In this document: positions 41,603-51,525 of the stretch, in pieces
Layout of the letters: each line of letters begins with the position of its first letter
Numbering within the stretch: the stretch's first letter is position 1
Assembly (NCBI RefSeq): GCF_003813775.1
Contig: NZ_RPDH01000002.1
Coordinates: 2,418,001 to 2,482,000, forward strand
DNA length: 64,000 nucleotides
Source: Chitinophaga lutea
GTDB lineage: Bacteria; Bacteroidota; Bacteroidia; Chitinophagales; Chitinophagaceae
Reading direction: 5' to 3'
The notes under the pieces: generated by a model
What the model saw: the letters and a program-made list of their open reading frames with translations, nothing else
The model's database searches: none
Told to the model about the DNA's origin: nothing
Translations under genes and position numbers: made by a program

Positions 41603-41830
41603 ATTTACTCGGTCCAGACATCTGGATGAAAATTGTGATAGTGGGCAGCGAGTGGGAAGGGAAGCAAGGTTTACTCAGTCCATGCAGCGGAATGAAGATT
41701 ATGATAGCTGGTAGCGATTGGAAAGGGAGGCGGGACTTGCTCAGGCCATGCACCGGAATGAAGATCGCGATGGCGGCAACGGTTGGTGGAACTGGAGGCG
41801 AGGTTTACTCAGTCCATGCACCGGAATAAT
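41603..41830. repeat. 66-68 bp degenerate tandem repeat, about 3.5 units
   Basis: Units are anchored by TTACTC or TTGCTC at 41605, 41671, 41737 and 41805, each followed by AG(T/G)CCATGCA-CCGGAATGAAGAT and a GATGGxxGG-rich part. The period is a multiple of three, so a plus frame (41626-41829) encodes near-repeats starting MKI of 22 residues, but there is no supporting start context and the gap lies between a finished radC and a convergent gene. Treated as noncoding. Confidence 0.75.
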
Positions 41831-41898
41831 GAAGTGTAAGACGACAAATTCAGCGCCTGGTACGCCGGGAAGCGGGAATGGCCCAATGCAGGCAACAC

Positions 41899-43908
41899 TC
41901 ACCGCAACAACGTCGAAACACCCTTCTGGAACACCCGAGTCCCAAGCTCGGTGTCCGTATATTCCAGCACCCAGGCATAAGTACCCACATCCGCAGGGGA
42001 ACCGTTAATCCTGCCATCCCATTTCTGCAGCCAGTGCCTGGTTTCAAATACAAGCTGACCGTTGCGGCTATACACCCGGAACAGCAGGTCCGCGGTTTTA
42101 TAGCCGTTGATAGGATACAGGAAATCATTGACCCCGTCGTTATTCGGCGTAAAGGCCGTGGGCACCGCCACACTACAGCTGGGCACTGTTTTGAGTGTAT
42201 GTTCGATCGTATCGCGGCATTGCAGATTGTCTTCCACCACCAGGCGCACACGGTACGTTTGCTCCCGGCTGGCCAGCGGATACCGGAACGGTTGCGGCGT
42301 GATGAGGCGGGATGCGGGCCCATGGCCAAAATCCCAGGCATGTGAAACAATATGGCCGATGCTGTTATTGGTGAATGAAGCCATATCGAGCGGACAGAGC
42401 ACGGGTGTGTTGACCGTGAAATCCGCTTTCAGCTCGTTATCCAGCAAAATCTGGCGGGTATGCTCGTCGGTGCAGACGCCGTTGCTCACCGTCAGTTTTA
42501 CAGTTTTCATACCGAACACGGTATATACTTTCTCCGGAGCCGGGCCGGTCATCGACGTGCCGTCTTCAAACGACCACTTCCAGTCGTTAACGCCATGGGC
42601 ACCGTCGTGACGCAGGAAAATGGTGTCGTAAACACAGTCGAGGCGTACGCGGTGCGCGAACGAGGCATTCACGGTATCGCGTGTAACATACGGAACGCTG
42701 TGGCCAAGCGGCGTTTGCACCCCGCATTCGCTGATCATGGTGTTGTTGTCCGTGCCCCTTACAAGGTCGATACGGTAATTGCCGTCGCGGTACACGGTGC
42801 CGCTCAGTACCAGTTCAATGCTGTCTGAGAGCTGCCCGCTGCAGAAAGTATTGGCGCTGACGATGCGAACGGCGGGCCCTGTACCGCTCAGCTGGAAATC
42901 GCTGCCATCTGCAGCGATGGATGAGCACAATACAGGGCTGGAAAGCAGCACCTTGATCCTGTCCGGGCGGCAGGTAACGGCGCGTATGTTATTGAACGGC
43001 ACGAATTGCGGCACGGGAATGGAGAATGAGACGTCGCGCCCGGCGGCGATCGGATTGTCGCAGGCATCGAGCAACGTATTGTTATCGGTGCCGTTGCGTA
43101 TGCGCACCGTGTAGTTACCCGGTGGCAGCGGACGGTCGAGGTCGAGCACCACCGAATCCATATCAAACCCGGAGCTGCAGCTAATAGCCTGTGCCGCGGT
43201 GACGCCGGCGGCACCACCCACTATTTCAAATTCGGTGCCGGCGGGGGTGAGCGTACTACACTGGAAACGTTTATTGAGTTTAATGCTGATACGGTTATTC
43301 AGGCAGTGGTACGCCGCTTTCTGGAACGCACCAGGCAGCGGGTCCGTGATATTGGCGGTACCGCCCTGGAACGACAGGGAATAACCGCTCTGCGACAGGG
43401 AGAAGTTGCTGATCATCAGCAGGTATTGATGCCCTGCGATAAGCGTGGGCATGCGGCTCCACTTGGGTTGCTGAAATCCCTCGCAGGCCGTTTGCACGGT
43501 TCCCGCGGAAGACGCGCCCGTTTGGCCGGGAATAGCGCTCCAGTTGCCGCCCACCTGTGTATTGGCATTCGTATAAACGTCGTTCAGGTTGCGGCCGGTT
43601 ACATCGAACAGTTGCCAGTCGTAGTCATCGTTGAGGTCGGCCGGGGTGATCGAAAATCCCAGCGTACCCGCCTGGTAGCAGGTGAATTTATACCAGAAAG
43701 CGTTTACATCCCGGTATTGCGTTTGTGTGGCGCAACCGGTCACATTGATTACCCTGCCAGGGCAGGGAGGCACCTGTTGCTGCTGCAGCGCCCGGGTACC
43801 ACATACCGGGAAGGCGCTCTGCGGCGACTGGCCCAGCGTGGTGCATTGGGCTACGCCACGTTGTGCGGTCAGCAAAAAGGTCGATATAATAATGATGAGC
43901 CAGCGCAT
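41899..43908 (-). CDS. T9SS-sorted surface protein with PKD and CHU_C domains
   Basis: A 669-residue exported protein. Signal peptide about 1-20 (ending GVAQ). A beta-rich N-terminal half with repeated segments of the type 'DGNYRIDLVRGTDNNT' and 'PGNYTVRIRNGTDNNT' (three Ig-like repeats). PKD-like domains follow about residues 420-560 (WSFEDGTSMTGPAPEKVYTV; AWDFGHGPASR). The C-terminal gliding-motility-associated domain (VPTAFTPNNDGVNDFLYPI through DVGTYAWVLEYTD) is a type B T9SS sorting signal. It would be secreted and attached to the cell surface, perhaps as an adhesin; ligand unknown. Confidence 0.9.
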   Translation of the reverse strand: MRWLIIIISTFLLTAQRGVAQCTTLGQSPQSAFPVCGTRALQQQQVPPCPGRVINVTGCATQTQYRDVNAFWYKFTCYQAGTLGFSITPADLNDDYDWQLFDVTGRNLNDVYTNANTQVGGNWSAIPGQTGASSAGTVQTACEGFQQPKWSRMPTLIAGHQYLLMISNFSLSQSGYSLSFQGGTANITDPLPGAFQKAAYHCLNNRISIKLNKRFQCSTLTPAGTEFEIVGGAAGVTAAQAISCSSGFDMDSVVLDLDRPLPPGNYTVRIRNGTDNNTLLDACDNPIAAGRDVSFSIPVPQFVPFNNIRAVTCRPDRIKVLLSSPVLCSSIAADGSDFQLSGTGPAVRIVSANTFCSGQLSDSIELVLSGTVYRDGNYRIDLVRGTDNNTMISECGVQTPLGHSVPYVTRDTVNASFAHRVRLDCVYDTIFLRHDGAHGVNDWKWSFEDGTSMTGPAPEKVYTVFGMKTVKLTVSNGVCTDEHTRQILLDNELKADFTVNTPVLCPLDMASFTNNSIGHIVSHAWDFGHGPASRLITPQPFRYPLASREQTYRVRLVVEDNLQCRDTIEHTLKTVPSCSVAVPTAFTPNNDGVNDFLYPINGYKTADLLFRVYSRNGQLVFETRHWLQKWDGRINGSPADVGTYAWVLEYTDTELGTRVFQKGVSTLLR

Positions 43909-43963
43909 GTGATTCTCGGGGCAATATAGAATTATTATATAAAGTAATAACCGTCCGTTTTGT

Positions 43964-43971
43964 TACATTTG
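43964..43971 (+). promoter_or_regulatory. Promoter box of the Gfo/Idh/MocA gene
   Basis: TACATTTG, an exact TAnnTTTG match, 27 bases before the ATG at 43999. The upstream -33 element is not clear. Confidence 0.5.
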
Positions 43972-43998
43972 CAGGAATTTTCCATAAAAAAAACACTC

Positions 43999-44970
43999 AT
44001 GCTCAAAATAGGCTTGTTCGGTGTAGGGCATTTAGGCAAGATCCACTTATCTCAGCTGGCTACCATGAAAGATGTTGAAGTAACCGGCTTCTTTGATCCG
44101 AACGACGCCAATGCCGCCGGAGTGCAGGAGCAATACAGCATCCCAAGATTCACCTCCGCCGAAGAGCTCATCCATGTTTCCGACGCCATTGATATCGTAG
44201 CGCCCACCACACAGCACTTTGCCCTCTGTGAAATGGCCATCCGCAACGGCAAGCATGTGTTTGTGGAAAAACCCATGACCAACACCATGGAAGAGGCCAA
44301 ACTGCTGGTGAAACTGGTGGACGAAGCCAACATCAAATTCCAGGTTGGGCATGTGGAACGTTTTAACCCCGCTTTCCTCGCACTGAAAGGTTATGATCTG
44401 AAACCCATGTTCATCGAGGTACACCGCCTCGCTGAATTTAATCCCCGCGGCACAGACGTCAGCGTTATTCTCGACCTGATGATACACGACATCGACATTG
44501 TGCTCAGCATCGTAAAATCCAGCATCAGCCGGATTTCTGCGAGCGGCGTGGCGGTTATGAGCGACACGCCCGACATCGCCAACGTACGCATCGAGTTCCA
44601 TAACGGCTGCGTGGCCAACCTCACATCGAGCCGCATTTCCCTCAAAAAAATGCGCAAAATGCGCCTCTTCCAGAAAGATGCTTACATCGGCATCGATTTC
44701 CTCGATAAAAAAACAGAAATCATCAAATTAAAAACGCCGGAAGACGAAGGGCTCTTCACACTCGATATCGCGACCAATTCCGGCAAAAAGACCATCGCGA
44801 TAGACAACCCGGAAATCAAACAATCCAACGCCATCCGTATGGAACTGGAGCTGTTCCGCGACAGCATCCTGGAAAACAAACCGGTGGCCGTCAACGTGAT
44901 TGATGGTTTCCAGGCGCTTGAAGCAGCGCACCAGATTCTGCACAAAATCAGCAAAGGGCAGACCGAGTAG
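43999..44970 (+). CDS. Gfo/Idh/MocA-family oxidoreductase
   Basis: A 323-residue NAD(P)-dependent dehydrogenase. The Rossmann start LKIGLFGVGHLGKIHLSQL and the signature EKPMTNTMEEAKLLV (catalytic Lys of EKP) are clear, and RFNPAFLAL with DLMIHDIDIVLSI gives the second domain. The ATG at 43999 is preferred; an upstream TTG would include the promoter. Substrate probably a sugar or nucleotide-sugar derivative, not determinable here. Confidence 0.92.
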   Translation: MLKIGLFGVGHLGKIHLSQLATMKDVEVTGFFDPNDANAAGVQEQYSIPRFTSAEELIHVSDAIDIVAPTTQHFALCEMAIRNGKHVFVEKPMTNTMEEAKLLVKLVDEANIKFQVGHVERFNPAFLALKGYDLKPMFIEVHRLAEFNPRGTDVSVILDLMIHDIDIVLSIVKSSISRISASGVAVMSDTPDIANVRIEFHNGCVANLTSSRISLKKMRKMRLFQKDAYIGIDFLDKKTEIIKLKTPEDEGLFTLDIATNSGKKTIAIDNPEIKQSNAIRMELELFRDSILENKPVAVNVIDGFQALEAAHQILHKISKGQTE

Positions 44971-45081
44971 GCCTCTCCTGCCCCATCACCATCTGTCCGT
45001 AAACGTGCAGGTCATTGTTCCAGGGAAACCGGGTCATCCGGAAGGAGCACTGCACCAACCGTTTCTTCAGCAAAAAAGTTT

Positions 45082-45759
45082 CTACTGCCCGGCCAGGAAA
45101 GCCGCGGCAATGGCCAGATCAGCGGGACGGGTTATCTTGATATTCTGTTCTTCTCCCTGTACCAGGTGAATGTCATGCCCCATCCTTTCCACCACCGTCG
45201 CCTCATCGGTAAACAACGGCTCATAAGGCTGCTCGAAAGCCGGTATCAGCAGCTCGGATAAAAACGTTTGCGGGGTCTGGATGATGCGGAAACGGGAACG
45301 GTCCGCCGCCATATTTCCTTCGTCGTCCACTTCCCGGATGCTGTCTTTCAGCTCAATTGCCGGCACTGCGCTCCCCTGCACCAACGCCTCTTCATGACAG
45401 GTACGAATCAACGAAGGAGATACCAGCGGGCGCACACCGTCGTGTACAAACACCACGGCCTCTCCCCTGATCACCTGCAATCCGTTACGCACGGAGTGGA
45501 ACCGCGTTTCACCACCGTCCACCAGCGTCACGGACGGCGGCCTGTCGAACGCCGTCAGCACATGGGCAATCTGCGTTTTATGCGCCTCGGGCACCACCAG
45601 GATGATGTGCATGTCGTCATACGCCGCTTTGAACGCGGCAATGGTGTGGTATAATACCGGTTTGCCGGCAAGACTGAGAAACTGTTTGGGTGTGGCGCTG
45701 CCCATCCGCTGACCGGAACCGCCGGCCACGATGACCGCTATTTTTTGACGGGATATCAT
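45082..45759 (-). CDS. ispD: 2-C-methyl-D-erythritol 4-phosphate cytidylyltransferase
   Basis: A 225-residue enzyme of the non-mevalonate isoprenoid pathway. IAVIVAGGSGQRMGSATPKQFL is the CTP-binding start, VFVHDGVRPLVSPSLI carries the conserved DGxRP, and FTDEATVVERMGHDIHLVQG closes. Normal length and complete. Convergent with the oxidoreductase gene. Confidence 0.95.
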   Translation of the reverse strand: MISRQKIAVIVAGGSGQRMGSATPKQFLSLAGKPVLYHTIAAFKAAYDDMHIILVVPEAHKTQIAHVLTAFDRPPSVTLVDGGETRFHSVRNGLQVIRGEAVVFVHDGVRPLVSPSLIRTCHEEALVQGSAVPAIELKDSIREVDDEGNMAADRSRFRIIQTPQTFLSELLIPAFEQPYEPLFTDEATVVERMGHDIHLVQGEEQNIKITRPADLAIAAAFLAGQ

Positions 45760-45838
45760 TCGCTATTGAAAATTAGTTGAGTTTACAGGTTTACGGACCA
45801 CATTGCAGTGGTTTCGGGCGCATCATATTAATCTTGTT

Positions 45839-46113
45839 CCCGTTTCTCAACAGTCGTCCGGAGCTTGTGATGCCGGCTGTGGCCGTAACAAAACATCCCG
45901 AGCCACCGGGCGTGAACGTTCGCCCTCCCAATCACCGCCGTGTCCCCGCCACGAAGTAAGAAACATTTAATAGCACACCCGTTTCACAACAATCGTCCGG
46001 ACCTTGTGATGCCGGCAGTGACCGTATAACAAAACATCCGAAGCCACCGGGCATGATCGTTCGCCCTCCGAATCATCGCCGCATCCCTGCCACGAAGTAA
46101 GAACATTTAACAG
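45839..46113. repeat. Two-copy 139-bp direct repeat
   Basis: Copy 1 at 45839-45977 and copy 2 at 45978-46113. Both begin CCCGTTTC(T/A)CAACA(G/A)TCGTCCGGA and end CCACGAAGTAAGAA(A)CATTTAA. Differences are scattered substitutions and a few indels. The 409-base gap between ispD and queA holds nothing else except the queA terminator. Confidence 0.85.
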
Positions 46114-46115
46114 AA

Positions 46116-46145
46116 AAGGGCAAACAGCGTATGCTATTTGCCCTT
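46116..46145 (-). terminator. Terminator of queA
   Basis: AAGGGCAAA (46116-46124) pairs with TTTGCCCTT (46137-46145). On the minus strand the stem is followed by TTTTC. Confidence 0.75.
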
Positions 46146-46168
46146 AAAAACTTTCCGGTTTGCACGGA

Positions 46169-47218
46169 TCAGATGATCAGCATGGCGTCGCCGTAGCTGA
46201 AGAAACGATATTTTTCTTTGATGGCCTGCTGGTAGGCATCCATAATCAGGTCGTAACCTGCGAAGGCGCAAACCATGATCAGGAGGCTTGTTTTAGGCAG
46301 GTGGAAGTTGGTTACCAGTGCGTTCGGGATAGAAAAGTCGTACGGCGGATGAATAAAGGTATTCGTCCAGCCTTCGGCCGCTTTCAGATGGTTCTGCGCG
46401 GTCACGGACGATTCCACGGCCCTTACGGTAGTGGTACCGATGGCGCAGATTTTCCGGTTGTCTTCTTTTGCCTTGTTCACGATTTTCACAGCGTATTCAT
46501 CGATGTGAAAATACTCTGCATCCATTTTGTGTTTGCTGAGGTCTTCCACTTCAATAGGGCGGAAAGTACCCAGGCCCGTGTGCAGCGTCACTTCTGCGAA
46601 CTTCACGCCTTTGATTTCCAGGCGTTTGATCAGCTCGCGGCTGAAGTGCAGGCCGGCGGTAGGCGCGGCCACGGCACCTTCGTATTTGGCGTACACGGTC
46701 TGGTAGCGCTCTTTGTCTTCGTCTTCCGGTTTACGTTTGATGTATTTGGGAAGGGGTGTTTCACCCAGGCTGTCGAGCACTGCCTTGAACTCCTCATCGT
46801 TGCCCTCGAACAGGAAACGGATGGTACGGCCACGCGAGGTGGTATTGTCGATCACTTCCGCCACCAGGCTTTCGTCGTCACCAAAATACAGCTTGTTGCC
46901 AACCCTGATTTTACGGGCAGGGTCAACAATCACGTCCCAGAGGCGGTTCTGTTTGTTCAGCTCACGCAGCAGGAACACTTCGATTTTCGCACCGGTCTTT
47001 TCTTTACGACCATAGAGCCTGGCAGGGAACACTTTCGTGTTGTTCACCACCATCACGTCTTTGTCGTTAAAATAACCCAGAATGTCTTTGAAAACCTTGT
47101 GCTCGATTTTGCCGGTTGCACGGTTAACAACCATTAAACGGCTCTCGTCTCTTGTCTTGGAAGGATGCTGTGCAATCAGGTTTAGCGGGAGATCGAACTT
47201 GAATTGTGATAATTTCAT
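46169..47218 (-). CDS. queA: S-adenosylmethionine:tRNA ribosyltransferase-isomerase
   Basis: A 349-residue enzyme in queuosine synthesis that transfers the ribosyl part of SAM to the modified base of tRNA. Starts [55 protein letters not shown] and [16 protein letters not shown] are signature segments. Full length (about 340-350 expected). Confidence 0.96.
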   Translation of the reverse strand: MKLSQFKFDLPLNLIAQHPSKTRDESRLMVVNRATGKIEHKVFKDILGYFNDKDVMVVNNTKVFPARLYGRKEKTGAKIEVFLLRELNKQNRLWDVIVDPARKIRVGNKLYFGDDESLVAEVIDNTTSRGRTIRFLFEGNDEEFKAVLDSLGETPLPKYIKRKPEDEDKERYQTVYAKYEGAVAAPTAGLHFSRELIKRLEIKGVKFAEVTLHTGLGTFRPIEVEDLSKHKMDAEYFHIDEYAVKIVNKAKEDNRKICAIGTTTVRAVESSVTAQNHLKAAEGWTNTFIHPPYDFSIPNALVTNFHLPKTSLLIMVCAFAGYDLIMDAYQQAIKEKYRFFSYGDAMLII

Positions 47219-47285
47219 ATTACGGTATGAATGAATTTAAAGTGTGCGAAGGTACGGAATATAACGCATTTCTTCAAAAAAACGT

Positions 47286-49016
47286 CTATCTCCCCGGAAT
47301 GGCCGCTATCAGCTGCTGGGTATAATCGGACTTCGGCCGGTGGTAAACCTCCTCTGCCGGACCCATTTCCGCGATTTTTCCCTTGTTCATCACCATCATC
47401 CGGTCGCTCATGAAATGCACCACGGATAGATTATGTGAAATGAATATATATGTGAAATTAAACTCCTTCTGCAGCTGCACCAGCAGGTTCAATACCTGTG
47501 CCTGTACGCTCACATCGAGGGCGGATACCGATTCGTCGCAGATGATAAACTCGGGAGTCAGCGCCAGGGCGCGGGCTATCACGATGCGCTGCCGCTGGCC
47601 GCCGGAAAACTCGTGCGGGTACCGGTGATAGTGCTCGGGCCGGAGATTCACCTTTTCCAGCAGCTCCATCACCTTTGCTTTCCGGGCCTGCTCACTACCG
47701 TAGAGGCCATGCACCTGCATGGGCTCGAGAATGGCCTGCCCCACCGTCATACGGGGATTGAGGGAAGAATATGGATCCTGGAAAATCAGCTGGATATGCC
47801 GGCGCATTTCCCGCATCTCCGCGGCGGACAGGCTTTGCAAATCGCGGCCTTTATAAAATATACGGCCATGAGTCGGCTCTACCAGCCGGAGCAATGTGCG
47901 GCTGAGAGTGGTTTTGCCGCAGCCGGATTCGCCGACCAGGCCGAGGGTTTCCCCTTCCCGGACGTCGAAACTGACATCGTCTACCGCCCTGGTCCACTGT
48001 TTCACCCCGCCCAGCAGGCTCCGCCGTCGCGGAAACCAGGTGCTCAGCCCTTCCACCCGCAATAACGGCGGGCGCTCTTCGAGCAGGGCGGCCCTCGCCT
48101 GCCGGTCTGCCTCGGGCAATATCAAAGACTTTACAAAGGCATTCACGTCATCCGCGCGGCCGCCTTCCAGGAAGTCGCTCACCACCGGCAACCGCCGCAG
48201 TCGCAGGTCCATCGGCGGGCGGCAGGCCAGCAACCCCTTGGTGTAGGGATGCTGCGGATGTTTAAAAATATCTTCCACGGCGCCTTCTTCCACGACGTTG
48301 CCTTTGTACATCACGGCCACGCGGGACGCGATTTCTGCGATCACTCCAAGGTCGTGGGTGATAAACACCACGCTCATCCCCATTTCCTGCTGCAGCTCCT
48401 GCAACAACTCAAGGATGGTTTTCTGCACGGTCACATCCAGTGCGGTGGTCGGCTCATCTGCAATGAGGAGCCGCGGGCCGCAGCTGATGGCCATGGCGAT
48501 CATCACCCGCTGTTTCTGGCCGCCGGACAATTCATGGGGATATTTATCGTACGCTTCCTCCGGATGCGGAATGCGCACCCGTTCGAACAAAGCGATGGTC
48601 TGACGTTTTGCTTCGCGCCTGCCCACTTTTTCATGCAGGCGGATGGCCTCGGCCACCTGGTTGCCGCAGGTATGAAGGGGGTTGAGGGAAGTCATGGGCT
48701 CCTGGAAGATCATGGCGATCTCACTGCCCCGGTACGCCCGCATCCCGGCGGGCGGAAGCCGCAACAGGTCTACCGGCGCCTGCCCCGGCGGCTGGTAAAT
48801 GATTTCCCCGGCACTGATGCGGCCGGGCGACTGTATCAGCTGCATCAGGCTGAGCGCGGTCACGGACTTGCCGGAGCCGGACTCGCCCACGATGCCCAGT
48901 ATCTCACCGGGCATGATATCCAGCGAAATATGGTTGACGGCCGTCACGGTTTCTTCGTCGGAACGGAAAGTAACCGCCAGGCGGCGAATGGACACTAAAG
49001 GCGCGGATGGGCTCAA
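47286..49016 (-). CDS. Fused duplicated peptide/nickel ABC-transporter ATPase (DppD-DppF type)
   Basis: A 576-residue cytoplasmic protein with two ABC ATPase domains. First (about 5-260): Walker A GESGSGKS, signature ELSGGQKQR, Walker [13 protein letters not shown]. Second (about 315-570): [28 protein letters not shown]. Oligopeptide-type C-terminal segments ([15 protein letters not shown] and [14 protein letters not shown]) follow each. No permease or binding protein gene is nearby, so the membrane partners are elsewhere. The TTG at 49016 overlaps the amn stop (TTGA); GTG at 48995 ([10 protein letters not shown]) is an equally good start. Confidence 0.92.
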   Translation of the reverse strand: MSPSAPLVSIRRLAVTFRSDEETVTAVNHISLDIMPGEILGIVGESGSGKSVTALSLMQLIQSPGRISAGEIIYQPPGQAPVDLLRLPPAGMRAYRGSEIAMIFQEPMTSLNPLHTCGNQVAEAIRLHEKVGRREAKRQTIALFERVRIPHPEEAYDKYPHELSGGQKQRVMIAMAISCGPRLLIADEPTTALDVTVQKTILELLQELQQEMGMSVVFITHDLGVIAEIASRVAVMYKGNVVEEGAVEDIFKHPQHPYTKGLLACRPPMDLRLRRLPVVSDFLEGGRADDVNAFVKSLILPEADRQARAALLEERPPLLRVEGLSTWFPRRRSLLGGVKQWTRAVDDVSFDVREGETLGLVGESGCGKTTLSRTLLRLVEPTHGRIFYKGRDLQSLSAAEMREMRRHIQLIFQDPYSSLNPRMTVGQAILEPMQVHGLYGSEQARKAKVMELLEKVNLRPEHYHRYPHEFSGGQRQRIVIARALALTPEFIICDESVSALDVSVQAQVLNLLVQLQKEFNFTYIFISHNLSVVHFMSDRMMVMNKGKIAEMGPAEEVYHRPKSDYTQQLIAAIPGR

Positions 49017-49783
49017 AAGCGCAGGTGTTTAACGGTTTGGTGACTGTTGATGAGATTTTTCAGGGAGTCGACCCCGATTTTGAGATGGCGCTCCACGTAT
49101 TCGTTCGTCACCTTTTTATCGCTCTCTTCCGTTTTCACGCCTTCGGGCACCATCGGCTGGTCGGATACCAGCAGCAGCCCCCCGGTGGGGATCTTATTGT
49201 AAAACCCGACGGAAAAGATGGTAGCGGTTTCCATATCTATAGCCATGGCGCGGATACGCTCCAGGTATTTTTTGAAATCAGCGTCGTGCTCCCATACACG
49301 GCGGTTGGTGCTGTAACAGGTGCCTGTCCAGTAGTCGCAGCCGTATTCGCGGATGGTGGTGGAGATGGCCTTTTGCAGCGCGAACGCCGGCAGTGCCGGT
49401 ACTTCGGGCGGGAAATAGTCGTTGGAGGTACCCTCCCCCCGGATGGCGGCGATCGGTAAAATGAGGTCGCCGATACTGTTCTTCTTTTTCAGCCCGCCGC
49501 ATTTTCCCAGGAACAGCACCGCTTTCGGCATGATGGCGCTCAACAGGTCCATTACGGTAGCGGCGCCGGGGCTCCCCATCCCGAAATTGATGATGGTGAT
49601 ATCTTCTGCCGTACAGCATTGCATAGGTTTGTCCGCACCAACGATTTTGGCTTTGTTCCATTGGGCGAACATCGTTACGTAATTGGAAAAATTGGTCAGG
49701 AGGATGTGGGAACCGAAGTTCTCCAGTTTCTCCCCGGTGTAGCGGGGAAGCCAGTTGGCGACTATCTCTTCTTTCGTCTTCAT
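49013..49783 (-). CDS. amn: AMP nucleosidase
   Basis: A 256-residue nucleoside phosphorylase-fold enzyme, the short form lacking the N-terminal Amn domain of the E. coli protein. ITIINFGMGSPGAATVMDLL, FLGKCGGLK and MAIDMETATIFSVGFYN (Met-Glu active-site region) are visible. It cleaves AMP to adenine and ribose 5-phosphate. ATG start; overlaps the downstream ABC ATPase start by four bases, so the pair is cotranscribed. Confidence 0.9.
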   Translation of the reverse strand: MKTKEEIVANWLPRYTGEKLENFGSHILLTNFSNYVTMFAQWNKAKIVGADKPMQCCTAEDITIINFGMGSPGAATVMDLLSAIMPKAVLFLGKCGGLKKKNSIGDLILPIAAIRGEGTSNDYFPPEVPALPAFALQKAISTTIREYGCDYWTGTCYSTNRRVWEHDADFKKYLERIRAMAIDMETATIFSVGFYNKIPTGGLLLVSDQPMVPEGVKTEESDKKVTNEYVERHLKIGVDSLKNLINSHQTVKHLRF

Positions 49784-49848
49784 AGCCTTTTGACAAGTGA
49801 ATGTAATGTTTTTTTACGAATCAGCCATCAGTTCGCTAGTTTTACAGC

Positions 49849-50316
49849 ATGATCAGCATCAGTTTCCCGCCGCCCGATTTCCGGATTATGACCCAGCAGG
49901 GGCAGGATATGATTTTCGACCCCTTCCGCAAAAAGTATGTGGTGCTGACGCCCGAGGAGTGGGTGCGGCAGAACTTTCTCAACTACCTGGTGAAAAGCCG
50001 CGATTATCCCGGCGCGCTGATGAGCATCGAAAAGGAGATGCATCTCGGCGAGCTGCGCAAGCGCTGCGACATCGTTGTGTATTCCCGCGAAGCGGAGCCC
50101 TGGATGATTGTGGAATGCAAGGAAATGGGCGTACCGCTCAAACAGCCGGTGCTGGAGCAGATCGTACGGTACCATATGGCGCTGCCCGCGCCCTGGCTCG
50201 TCATCACCAACGGGGTGAACACCTGGTGCTGCCGCCTCGATGGCGCGGCTGGAAGCTGGGTGTTCGAAAACGACCTTCCCGATTACCCGCCGGTGAATAC
50301 CATCACGCCACGTTAA
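49849..50316 (+). CDS. Type I restriction R-subunit N-terminal-like nuclease-domain protein (HSDR_N_2)
   Basis: A 155-residue stand-alone protein with the PD-(D/E)XK-type core: Asp in RKRCDIVVYSRE and ECK in WMIVECKEMGV. It is far too short for a restriction subunit and there is no methylase or specificity gene nearby. This family occurs as a chromosomal single gene in many Bacteroidota, so a housekeeping nucleic-acid role is possible. The family call is firm, the function open. Confidence 0.85.
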   Translation: MISISFPPPDFRIMTQQGQDMIFDPFRKKYVVLTPEEWVRQNFLNYLVKSRDYPGALMSIEKEMHLGELRKRCDIVVYSREAEPWMIVECKEMGVPLKQPVLEQIVRYHMALPAPWLVITNGVNTWCCRLDGAAGSWVFENDLPDYPPVNTITPR

Positions 50317-50375
50317 TGACTATTTTTACAAGGGGAATTAACGTCTGCCCCCTGGCCAGGGCCATTGTATTCGAA

Positions 50376-51152
50376 TTATATCCACCCCTCTGTAATCGCT
50401 TTTCTCACCAGTTCAAGCGGCGTTTTAACATTACCCTTCGCCAGAATATTTTTGCGATGACTATTGATCGTATGAATACTTACAAATAATTCACAAGCCA
50501 GTTGCCGGCTGCTTTTACCTTCAACAATTCCTTTAAGGATTTCCCTTTCCCTGGTGGTGAACAAACTTTTTGAAGCAATACAGGTTATCGATTCCTGAAT
50601 GTTGTAGTATGATGGCAGCCCGTTCAGTCCTATCACGGAAAGATGGGGCTTCCCTTCACTTTTAATATGTGTGATATCGGTATGCAAATGAAAACTATGT
50701 TTCAAATCATGCCCCTGGTGATTAACAATAATATACTGAATGAGCATTCGGGAATAATTTCCGTCCTTTTTTCTGATCCGCAGATCGTACTGCACTTTGT
50801 ATTGGCCTATACGATCGACTGTCAGATCGTTATAAAAATTGGTGACATGTTGCTCAAATTTTAAGAAAAAGGGCATATCCTGCGGATGGATCCTGTTCAC
50901 ATACTCCTCCATATTTAGTTCGCCCTGGCTGTAACCCAGTACGTCAACAAGCCCTGGGCCTACTTCCGCGATCTCACCCTGGTAGATGTCGACTAATAGG
51001 AAAAAGTAGTTCCCCGTCTGGAATATGTTAAATAAACGCTTATGCGTTTCAATTTGCAACTGAAGAGACCGGAAGTCTATATTGCCCTCTTTGCCCGCTA
51101 CATTTGTCCAATACTTTTTAACCTCCAGGTATAAGTCGTTTTTATTGTTCAT
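50376..51152 (-). CDS. PAS-domain LuxR-family transcriptional regulator
   Basis: A 258-residue regulator. A PAS-fold sensor covers about residues 40-165 (YFFLLVDIYQGEIAEVGPGL, NRIHPQDMPFFLKFEQ), and a C-terminal LuxR helix-turn-helix about 190-255 (FTTREREILKGIVEGKSSRQ, LACELFVSIHTINSHRKNI). There is no receiver domain, so it probably senses a small ligand or redox state directly. Monocistronic, targets unknown. Confidence 0.9.
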   Translation of the reverse strand: MNNKNDLYLEVKKYWTNVAGKEGNIDFRSLQLQIETHKRLFNIFQTGNYFFLLVDIYQGEIAEVGPGLVDVLGYSQGELNMEEYVNRIHPQDMPFFLKFEQHVTNFYNDLTVDRIGQYKVQYDLRIRKKDGNYSRMLIQYIIVNHQGHDLKHSFHLHTDITHIKSEGKPHLSVIGLNGLPSYYNIQESITCIASKSLFTTREREILKGIVEGKSSRQLACELFVSIHTINSHRKNILAKGNVKTPLELVRKAITEGWI

Positions 51153-51465
51153 GCTTAGGGATTTGACAACTTAATTAAAGACCACATTGAAAAACAGTGA
51201 CATACTCGACTATAATGATAACACGCTCAGACAGACGATGTAAAGGAAGCATCATTAGGTATAAAAATCATTATTAAATTAAAACATTACAGCTTAAAGT
51301 GGAAAAAACGACTGCTCCTGTCAGGAAAATAACTATAACTAGCTATGTCAATGAGGTGATTGACTATCATAGAAACGTATAAATTAGTTATAAATAGAAT
51401 ATTTAAATAATGGAAATCGGATGGAGTAAGCTACAAAAAACGAAGATCGAAGCCAGCCTTTGAGG
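51153..51465. other. AT-rich intergenic region, nothing identified
   Basis: About 310 bases between the PAS-LuxR start and the gdhA terminator. AT-rich, no frame with a credible start, no clear repeat. It must contain the promoter of the PAS-LuxR gene. Confidence 0.4.
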
Positions 51466-51500
51466 TTAAAAAAAAGGGGGCCCACAATAGTGCCCCCCGG
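51466..51500 (-). terminator. Terminator of gdhA
   Basis: GGGGGC (51476-51481) pairs with GCCCCC (51492-51497). The eight A residues before it give a U-run on the minus strand. Confidence 0.75.
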
Positions 51501-51525
51501 TTGTCCAGTTCTTTATTCGTAAAAA

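Noticed and set aside
41626..41829. 67-residue plus-strand frame with repeated MKI-starting peptides
   Set aside because: The open frame follows automatically from a 66-base tandem repeat; no start context or domain.
49849..50316. Type I restriction-modification system
   Set aside because: Only the short HSDR_N-like domain is present, without helicase, methylase or specificity genes.
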